Source: JACDAN01 sp036380355 (lineage in GTDB: Bacteria > Actinomycetota > Thermoleophilia > Gaiellales > Gaiellaceae). From it: DNA of 6,091 nucleotides. Numbering within the stretch: the stretch's first letter is position 1; every line of letters begins with the position of its first letter. The notes below the pieces were generated by a model. That model was not told the origin of the DNA and ran no database searches. It worked only from the letters and a program-made list of their open reading frames with translations. The translations under genes were made by a program, and so were the position numbers. This document shows, piece after piece, positions 1 to 4,888 of the stretch. Where the stretch lies: NCBI GenBank assembly GCA_036380355.1, contig DASVEW010000039.1, positions 1 through 6,091 of the forward strand, in the 5' to 3' direction.

Positions 1-741
1 GAGAAGGCGCCGCCGCGCGCGACGATTCGCCTCAACCGGCCGGAGGTGCTGAACGCGTTCGACTTTCGGATGCTCCGCGAGATCGCGCGCGCCTGCGAGG
101 ACGCGTCGTGGGACGACGAGATCCGCGTCGTCGTCCTCACCGGGGCCGGGCGCGCGTTCTGCGTCGGCGCCGACCTCCGCAACTGGGCGGAGGAGTACCT
201 CGGCAAGCCGACGGAGTACTGGAAGTGGTTCGGCGCCTTCAAGGACGCGCACGACCGGCTGCGCGAGATCGGCAAGCCGACCGTCGCCCGCATCAACGGG
301 ATCGCGGTCGGCGGGGGGAACGAGCTCCAGATTGCCTGCGATCTCGCCGTGATGGTCGAGGACGCCTTCATCCGCCACGTCGGCCCGGAGCACGGCTCGG
401 TTCCGGCGGGCGGCGCGACGCAGTGGCTCTCGATCATGGTCGGCGACCGCCGCGCGCGCGAGATCGTCCTCATGTGCGACGAGATCCCGGCGAAGCAGGC
501 CGAGGAGTGGGGGCTCGTCAACTGGGCCGTGCCGGCCGCCGAGCTCGACGCGAAGACGGACGAGGTCGTCGAGAACCTCGCGCGCAAGCTCCCGCAGACG
601 ACGCGCTACGCGAAGCAGCACCTGAACTTCTGGCGCGACCTCGCCTGGCACGAGACGATCAACCACGCGCGCGACTGGCTCGCGCTCTCGATGGCGACCG
701 ACGAGCCGAAGGCCGCGATCGAGAAATTCCTGAAGAAGTGA
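1..741 (+). CDS. Non-canonical crotonase-family protein (enoyl-CoA hydratase/isomerase superfamily), 5'-truncated
   Basis: The frame is open from the first base, and the typical crotonase N-terminal strand (TIRLNRPEVLNAF) is readable from residue 8, so the true start lies before the window; the GTG at 46 is an internal valine. In all, 246 residues are visible. The CoA-binding and oxyanion segment GAGRAFCVGADL lies at about residues 48-59 and GIAVGGGNELQIACDL at about 100-115. The Glu of GGGNEL (about residue 108) matches the first catalytic Glu of enoyl-CoA hydratases. The next segment reads VGPEHGSVPAGGAT instead of FGQPE...PGAGGT, so the second catalytic Glu position appears to hold Gly. 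From memory, this segment resembles BadI, MenB and 6-oxocyclohexenecarbonyl-CoA hydrolases more than true hydratases. The substrate is a CoA thioester, but the reaction cannot be assigned. The stop overlaps the next start, implying co-translation with the downstream hydratase. Confidence 0.88.
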   Translation, partial: EKAPPRATIRLNRPEVLNAFDFRMLREIARACEDASWDDEIRVVVLTGAGRAFCVGADLRNWAEEYLGKPTEYWKWFGAFKDAHDRLREIGKPTVARINGIAVGGGNELQIACDLAVMVEDAFIRHVGPEHGSVPAGGATQWLSIMVGDRRAREIVLMCDEIPAKQAEEWGLVNWAVPAAELDAKTDEVVENLARKLPQTTRYAKQHLNFWRDLAWHETINHARDWLALSMATDEPKAAIEKFLKK

Positions 742-1514
742 GCGCCGAGCCGCTCGTCCTTGTCGAGCAGGAGGGTGCCGTCGCGGTCGTCCTGCTGAAC
801 CGCCCCAAGCAGCTGAACGCGCTCTCCGACGAGCTGATGGAGGAGCTCGTCGCCCGCCTCACCGAGCTCGACGACGACGAGAGCGTCCGCTGCATCGTGC
901 TCGGCGGCTCGGAGCGGGCGTTCGCCGCCGGCGCCGACATCGGCCAGCTCGCCCAGGCCTCGGCGATCGAGCTCTACTACCAGCGGCGGGTCGAGCGCTG
1001 GGACGCGATCCGGGGGCTCTGGACGCCGCTCGTCGCCGCCGTGTCGGGCTTCTGCCTCGGCGGCGGGTGCGAGCTTGCGATGTCCTGCGACCTGATCGTC
1101 GCGTCGGAGACGGCCCAGTTCGGGCAGCCGGAGACCGGCCTCGGGATCATCCCGGGCGCCGGAGGAACGCAGCGGCTGACCCGCGCCGTCGGCAAGGCGA
1201 CAGCGATGGACGTGATCCTCAGCGGCCGGTTCCTGACCGCCCGCGAGGCGCTCGCCGCCGGCCTCATCTCGCGCGTCGTGGCCCGCGAGGCCTGGCTCGA
1301 GGAGTCAAAGCGCGTGGCGCGCGACATCGCGCAGAAGGGCCCGGTTGCGACGCGCCTCGCGAAGGAGGCCGTCGACCGGGCGTACGAAGGGCCTCTGTCG
1401 CTCGGCCTCGAGTACGAGCGGCGCCTCCTCTACCTGGCGTTCGCCTCGGAGGACGCGAAGGAAGGGCTGAACGCGTTCGTCGAGAAACGCCGGCCCGACT
1501 TCAAGGGGCGCTAG
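738..1514 (+). CDS. Enoyl-CoA hydratase (crotonase family), canonical
   Basis: This 258-residue protein has the usual length for a short-chain enoyl-CoA hydratase. It should add water to trans-2-enoyl-CoA to give 3-hydroxyacyl-CoA in beta-oxidation or a related acyl-CoA pathway, in the cytoplasm. Visible signatures are LLNRPKQLNAL (19-29), ERAFAAGADI (59-68, first oxyanion segment), GFCLGGGCELAMSCDL (104-119), FGQPETGLGIIPGAGGTQRL (128-147), and the C-terminal helix ending in EKRRPDFKGR. Glu112 and Glu132 have the 20-residue spacing of the two catalytic glutamates of rat mitochondrial hydratase (Glu144, Glu164). The GTG start at 738 is chosen because it overlaps the upstream TGA as GTGA and gives the family's N-terminus. 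The open frame continues further upstream only as a shadow of the previous gene. No strong Shine-Dalgarno is visible, so translation is probably coupled. PaaF- or EchA8-like is plausible, but the exact substrate is unknown. Confidence 0.93.
   Translation: MSAEPLVLVEQEGAVAVVLLNRPKQLNALSDELMEELVARLTELDDDESVRCIVLGGSERAFAAGADIGQLAQASAIELYYQRRVERWDAIRGLWTPLVAAVSGFCLGGGCELAMSCDLIVASETAQFGQPETGLGIIPGAGGTQRLTRAVGKATAMDVILSGRFLTAREALAAGLISRVVAREAWLEESKRVARDIAQKGPVATRLAKEAVDRAYEGPLSLGLEYERRLLYLAFASEDAKEGLNAFVEKRRPDFKGR
1511..1514. other. CTAG palindrome shared by two convergent stop codons
   Basis: The plus-strand hydratase ends with TAG at 1512-1514 and the minus-strand coxE ends with TAG reading 1513-1511. 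Both stops lie in one CTAG palindrome, so the genes overlap tail to tail by 4 bp. There is no room for an intergenic terminator, so each transcript must read into the other gene or end inside it. Confidence 0.9.
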
Positions 1515-2542
1515 ACGGCGATTGCCGCCGCGACGGCCTCGAGGCTCGCGAGGTCGTGGCCGCTCGCGAAGAGGTCGATCGAGGGGAGCGCCGCCTGCAT
1601 CCCCCGCGCGAGCGGCTCGTAGGCCGGATCCTCCTGCAGCGGGTTCAGCCAGACGACCCGGTGAGCCAGGCGCGCGAGCCTCGCCATCTGCTCGCCGAGG
1701 AGCGCGGGGTCGCCCACGTCCAGACCGTCCGAGCAGATGACGACGACGGCGCCGCGGGCCATCCCCGCATGCCCGTAGTCGGCGAGGAACGTCTTCAGCG
1801 ACTCGCCGATGCGTGTCCCGCCGTCCCAGTCGACCACTTCCTCGGCCGCCCGTCGCAGCGCCTCGTCCGGGTCCCGGCTCGCGAGGGCCTGCGTGACGCG
1901 AGTCAGGCGCGTGCCGAAGCAGAAGGCCTCCCACCGGCGGTCGGTGCGGAGGGCCGCGTGCGCGAACACGAGCAGCGCGCGCGAGTAGTCGGCCATCGAG
2001 CCGGAGACGTCGAGCAGGAGCACGAGGCGGCGGCGGCGGGACCGGCGGCCGCGGAAGGAGAGCTCCGCGGGCTCGCCACCCGTCCGGAACGAGCGCCTGA
2101 GCGTCCGGCGGAGGTCGGGGTTGCCGGCGCGGGCCGCCTCGCGGCGGCGAGTCCGCCGCTTCGGGACGGCGATGGCGATCCGCCCCATCTGCTCCGCGAG
2201 GAGGGCCAGCTCCTCCTCGCTGCAGCGCGCGAAGCTCTTGTGCTTCAGGAGCTCGATCGGGCTCGCGAGCGCGGTCTCCGTCTCGGCGAGCTCGACGCGG
2301 ATCCGGACGGGCTCCGGGGGCGCGTCCTCGGATGTCCCGAAGTGCGTCCGGAAGACGCGGTCGTACACGGCGAGCTCCTCCGGCCGCGAGACGAGCGTCG
2401 CCCGCCCAGCCCAGTAGAGATCGGCGAACCCCACGAGCGCCGCCGCGCGGCAGAAGTCGGCGATCCGGTCCGTGCCGACGGAGAGCCCCTCGGCCCGGAG
2501 CGCCCGGCCGAAGAGCGCGAGGCTCTCGACGGCCTCAGCCAT
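1511..2542 (-). CDS. coxE: CoxE-type VWA-domain protein, CO dehydrogenase maturation factor
   Basis: This 343-residue protein has a helical N-terminal half, an Arg-rich linker (residues 127-172, with 18 Arg of 46), and a C-terminal von Willebrand factor A domain. The metal-ion-dependent adhesion site is complete: DVSGSM at 178-183 gives Asp178, Ser180 and Ser182; Thr243 lies in GGTRIGESL; and Asp272 lies in CSDGLD. No signal peptide or membrane segment is evident, so it should be cytoplasmic. In CO-oxidising bacteria CoxE works with the AAA+ ATPase CoxD to complete the Mo-Cu active site of CO dehydrogenase. MoxR-VWA pairs act as chaperones elsewhere, so the specific role is inferred from the adjacent coxMSL. 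The ATG at 2542 overlaps the end of coxD by 8 bp; no good Shine-Dalgarno precedes it, which points to coupled translation. Confidence 0.9.
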   Translation of the reverse strand: MAEAVESLALFGRALRAEGLSVGTDRIADFCRAAALVGFADLYWAGRATLVSRPEELAVYDRVFRTHFGTSEDAPPEPVRIRVELAETETALASPIELLKHKSFARCSEEELALLAEQMGRIAIAVPKRRTRRREAARAGNPDLRRTLRRSFRTGGEPAELSFRGRRSRRRRLVLLLDVSGSMADYSRALLVFAHAALRTDRRWEAFCFGTRLTRVTQALASRDPDEALRRAAEEVVDWDGGTRIGESLKTFLADYGHAGMARGAVVVICSDGLDVGDPALLGEQMARLARLAHRVVWLNPLQEDPAYEPLARGMQAALPSIDLFASGHDLASLEAVAAAIAV

Positions 2543-3404
2543 GGAGGAGCTCGGGGAGCCGGCCCTCGACGCGCTGTAGGTCTTCCCGGTTCTTCACGAC
2601 CCAGCCGAGCGTCTCCCGCGCGCCGTCCCCGTCGACGGCGTCCGCGCCGAGCAAGGAGAGCGCGCGCGCCCAGTCGATCGCCTCGGCGGCCCCGGGCGGC
2701 TTGACGAGGTCGAGCCCGCGCAGCCGCTCGACCGCCTCGGCCACGGAGCGGGCCAGCGACTCCGACACGCCCGGAGCGCGCAGCCGGATGATCTCCACCT
2801 CCCGCTCGAGGTCGGGGAAGTCGATCCAGTGGTAGAGGCATCGGCGCTTGAGCGCGTCGTGCAGCTCCCGCGTGCGGTTCGAGGTGACGACGACGACCGG
2901 CGGCTCGTCGGCCGCGATCGTCCCGAGCTCGGGAAGGGTGACCGTGTAGTCCGAGAGGACCTCGAGGAGGAACGCCTCGAACTCGTCGTCGGCGCGGTCG
3001 AGCTCGTCGATCAGCAGCACCGCCCGACGGCCGGCCCGGATCGCGCGGAGCAGCGGCCGCTCGATCAGGAAGTCGGGGCCGTAGAGCTCGCGCAGCCGGC
3101 GGTCGGGCTCGAGCTCCCCTGCCTGGAGGGTTCTCGCGTAGAGGAGCTGGCGCGAGTAGTCCCACTCGTACAGCGCCTGCGCCGCGTCGATCCCCTCGTA
3201 GCACTGGAGTCTGATCAGCTCGGCGTCGAGCAGCCGCGCCAGGGTCTTGCCGACCTCGGTCTTCCCCACTCCGGCTTCGCCCTCGAGGAGCAGCGGCCGG
3301 CCCATCTCGAGGCTGAGGAAGACGGAGGTCGCGAGCCCATGGTCCGGCAGGTAGTCGGCGCTCCTCAGCGCCTCCTCGACCTGCTCGACAGAACCGAACC
3401 GCAC
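2535..3404 (-). CDS. coxD: CoxD, MoxR-family AAA+ ATPase for CO dehydrogenase maturation
   Basis: This 289-residue protein is a single-domain AAA+ ATPase of normal CoxD/MoxR length. Walker A is GEAGVGKT (42-49), Walker B is VLLIDELDRAD (129-139, with Asp133-Glu134), sensor 1 is TSN (174-176), and a likely arginine finger is Arg187/Arg188 before CLYHWIDFP. The C-terminal lid carries KPPGAAEAIDWARAL (235-249), a pattern I associate with CoxD-type MoxR proteins. CoxD is known to act as an ATP-dependent chaperone in sulfur and copper insertion into the Mo site of CO dehydrogenase. The start is GTG at 3404: an in-frame TGA lies only two codons upstream (3410-3408), and the next ATG (Met34) would remove the N-terminal part of the fold. 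No Shine-Dalgarno is visible, and a TACGAT box ends 6 nt before the GTG, suggesting a leaderless mRNA. The gene is first in a two-gene unit with coxE. Confidence 0.92.
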   Translation of the reverse strand: MRFGSVEQVEEALRSADYLPDHGLATSVFLSLEMGRPLLLEGEAGVGKTEVGKTLARLLDAELIRLQCYEGIDAAQALYEWDYSRQLLYARTLQAGELEPDRRLRELYGPDFLIERPLLRAIRAGRRAVLLIDELDRADDEFEAFLLEVLSDYTVTLPELGTIAADEPPVVVVTSNRTRELHDALKRRCLYHWIDFPDLEREVEIIRLRAPGVSESLARSVAEAVERLRGLDLVKPPGAAEAIDWARALSLLGADAVDGDGARETLGWVVKNREDLQRVEGRLPELLHG

Positions 3405-3410
3405 ACGTCA

Positions 3411-3416
3411 ATCGTA
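3411..3416 (-). promoter_or_regulatory. Candidate -10 box of a leaderless coxDE promoter
   Basis: On the minus strand TACGAT (TANNNT type) is followed by 6 nt and then the coxD GTG. Transcription starting about 7 nt after the box would begin at or next to the start codon. This fits the missing Shine-Dalgarno. No convincing -35 hexamer is visible 16-19 nt upstream, so this rests on the -10 alone. Confidence 0.45.
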
Positions 3417-3429
3417 GGGAAAGGCAACT

Positions 3430-3460
3430 GTGGCATCGGCAGGATCGCAGGCGATATCCT
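3430..3460 (+). promoter_or_regulatory. Candidate coxMSL promoter
   Basis: A possible -35, GTGGCA (3430-3435, 4 of 6 to TTGACA), and -10, TATCCT (3455-3460, 4 of 6 to TATAAT), are separated by 19 bp, which is long. Transcription would start near 3467 and leave a leader of about 30 nt with the coxM ribosome binding site. It is the only place for a dedicated promoter outside coding sequence. Confidence 0.35.
3444..3455. repeat. 12-bp inverted repeat in the divergent cox promoter region, possible operator
   Basis: ATCGC-AG-GCGAT has two perfect 5-bp arms around a 2-bp centre. It lies inside the candidate coxMSL promoter spacer and about 30 bp behind the candidate coxDE -10. A dimeric regulator bound here could touch both promoters. 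A second pair, AGGAT (3441-3445) and ATCCT (3456-3460), flanks it. Short repeats can occur by chance in GC-rich DNA, and no known regulator motif is recognised. Confidence 0.35.
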
Positions 3461-3464
3461 CGAT

Positions 3465-3480
3465 CCCCGAGCCATCGGGG
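3465..3480 (+). promoter_or_regulatory. Hairpin in the coxM leader
   Basis: CCCCGA (3465-3470) and TCGGGG (3475-3480) are exact complements around the 4-nt loop GCCA. The stem ends 5 nt before the coxM Shine-Dalgarno and begins near the predicted transcript start. There is no T-run, so it is not a typical intrinsic terminator. It could be a 5'-end stabiliser, a translation control element or an operator. Confidence 0.45.
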
Positions 3481-3485
3481 GAGAC

Positions 3486-3493
3486 AAGGAGGT
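3486..3493 (+). promoter_or_regulatory. Strong coxM ribosome binding site
   Basis: AAGGAGGT is a full match to the Shine-Dalgarno consensus, with 5 nt between GGAGG and the ATG at 3498. It fixes the coxM start, although the frame stays open much further upstream over coxD. Confidence 0.9.
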
Positions 3494-3497
3494 CGGC

Positions 3498-4361
3498 ATG
3501 TATCCGGCCAGGTTCGACTATCACAGCCCTTCCACGCTCGACGAGGCCCTCGAGGCACTCGAGCGTTACGGCGACGAAGGGAAGGTTCTCGCGGGGGGCC
3601 AGAGCCTGATCCCGCTCATGAAGACGCGCTTCGCGGCGCCTCGCGCCCTCGTCGACATCAACCGGATCGACGGGCTCGCGGAGCTCCGCGAGCAGGACGG
3701 CTACCTCGAGATCGGCGCCCTCGTCCGCCACAAGGCGTGCGAGCGGTCGGAGCTGCTCGAGGGGCGCTACGGGGTCCTCGGCGACGCGGCCCCGCAGATC
3801 TCCGACCCGATCGTCCGGAACCTCGGGACGGTCGCCGGTTCGCTGGCGCACGCCGATCCTCAGGGCGACTGGGGCTCCGCGCTCCTCGCGCTTCGTGCGG
3901 AGGTGACTGCGCAGGGGCCCGACGGCACGCGCACGATCCCCGTCGACGAGCTCTTCCGCGGGCCGTTCACGACGTCGCTGGCACCGACCGAGATCATCAC
4001 CTCGATCCGGGTGCCCGATCCGGGGCCGCGCGCGGCCGGGACCTACCTGAAGCTCGAGCGGAGGATCGGCGACTTCGCGACGGTGGCTGTCGCCGTCCAC
4101 GTGTCGTTCGACAACGGCACGGTCGGGAGGGCCGGAATCGCCCTGACCGGTGTCGGCCCGCGCAACCTGCGCGCCGACGCGGCCGAGCAGGCGCTCGCCG
4201 GCGCGACGCTCGACGACGCGGCGATCGAGGAGGCCGCCCGGCTCGCCGCCGAGGCCGCCGAGCCGCGGGACGACATCCGCGGGAGCGCCGACTACAAGCG
4301 AAACGTCGTCCGGATCTTCACCGAACGAGGTCTGCGGACCGCCGCGCGGGCGGCGGCGTGA
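3498..4361 (+). CDS. coxM: CO dehydrogenase medium (FAD-binding) subunit CoxM
   Basis: This 287-residue protein has the length of CoxM and of FAD subunits of the molybdenum hydroxylase family. It takes electrons from the CoxS iron-sulfur clusters onto FAD and passes them to the respiratory chain. AGGQS (32-36) and TVAGS (111-115) sit at the positions of the AGGHS and TIGGS FAD-binding motifs of the Oligotropha enzyme, as I recall it; the second shows Ala where the classical motif has Gly. NLGTVAGSLAHADPQGD (108-124) and the C-terminal ADYKRNVVRIFTERGL (264-279) are further family features. The C-terminal part is rich in Ala and Glu, as is common in this family. The start is set by the AAGGAGGT site. 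Only 11 nt separate the stop from coxS. FAD subunits alone do not separate CO dehydrogenase from relatives; the assignment rests on CoxL. Confidence 0.94.
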   Translation: MYPARFDYHSPSTLDEALEALERYGDEGKVLAGGQSLIPLMKTRFAAPRALVDINRIDGLAELREQDGYLEIGALVRHKACERSELLEGRYGVLGDAAPQISDPIVRNLGTVAGSLAHADPQGDWGSALLALRAEVTAQGPDGTRTIPVDELFRGPFTTSLAPTEIITSIRVPDPGPRAAGTYLKLERRIGDFATVAVAVHVSFDNGTVGRAGIALTGVGPRNLRADAAEQALAGATLDDAAIEEAARLAAEAAEPRDDIRGSADYKRNVVRIFTERGLRTAARAAA

Positions 4362-4372
4362 GAGGAGAAGCG

Positions 4373-4888
4373 ATGCTCGAGACACCCGTTCCCACGGAGC
4401 AGGCGGCGACGCGTCCGCTCACCGTCACCGTCAACGGCGAGGCCCGCTCGGGCGACGTCGAGGCGCGGCTGCTGCTCGTCCACTTCCTTCGGCAGACGCT
4501 CGGTCTCACCGGCACCCATGTCGGCTGCGACACGACGCACTGCGGCGCGTGCACGGTGCTGCTGGACGGCACGCCCGTGAAGTCCTGCACGGTCTTCGCG
4601 GTGCAGGCGGAGGGACGCGAGATCACGACCGTGGAAGGGCTCGCCGGAGGCCCGGAGCTCGATCCGGTCCAGGAGGGCTTCCACGAAGAGCACGGGCTCC
4701 AGTGCGGGTTCTGCACGCCCGGGATGATGCTCGCCTCCAAGGCGCTCCTGGCCGAGAACCCCGACCCGAGCGAGGAAGAGATCCGCTGGGCGCTGTCGGG
4801 GAACATCTGCCGGTGCACCGGCTACCAGAACATCGTCAAGGCGGTGCAGTACGCCGCAGGGAAGCTCGCGGCCGAGGGGAGGCAGTGA
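4373..4888 (+). CDS. coxS: CO dehydrogenase small (2 x [2Fe-2S]) subunit CoxS
   Basis: This 171-residue subunit carries two [2Fe-2S] clusters that conduct electrons from the molybdenum site of CoxL to the FAD of CoxM. The N-terminal plant-ferredoxin-like cluster uses Cys52, Cys57, Cys60 and Cys72 (GCDTTHCGAC...SC). The C-terminal four-helix cluster uses Cys111, Cys114, Cys146 and Cys148 (QCGFCTPGM and NICRCTGYQ). All eight ligands are present with standard spacing, and Gln110 matches the conserved Gln that contacts the molybdopterin cofactor. The protein has about 10 extra N-terminal residues relative to the Oligotropha subunit. The ATG at 4373 follows GAGGAG (4362-4367) with good spacing. 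Its TGA shares its final A with the coxL ATG (TGATG). Confidence 0.96.
   Translation: MLETPVPTEQAATRPLTVTVNGEARSGDVEARLLLVHFLRQTLGLTGTHVGCDTTHCGACTVLLDGTPVKSCTVFAVQAEGREITTVEGLAGGPELDPVQEGFHEEHGLQCGFCTPGMMLASKALLAENPDPSEEEIRWALSGNICRCTGYQNIVKAVQYAAGKLAAEGRQ

Noticed and set aside
108..737. Upstream extension of the second crotonase, or a fusion of the two crotonases
   Set aside because: The two crotonases are in different frames with a GTGA junction, and the extension would be a shadow of the first gene; no frameshifted fusion is indicated.
1516..1527. Small stem CGGC-GATT-GCCG just after the convergent stops, as a terminator
   Set aside because: The stem is only 4 bp, has no T-run and lies inside the coxE coding region.
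1067..2704. Long plus-strand open frame across the hydratase end and the antisense of coxE and coxD
   Set aside because: It encodes an Arg/Ala/Pro/Gly-rich sequence without domains and lies opposite genes with complete MIDAS and Walker motifs; it is a GC-rich shadow frame.
2245..3558. Long minus-strand open frame across coxD and into coxM
   Set aside because: It is an Arg- and Pro-rich translation with no motif, off-frame to the well-supported coxD and coxE.
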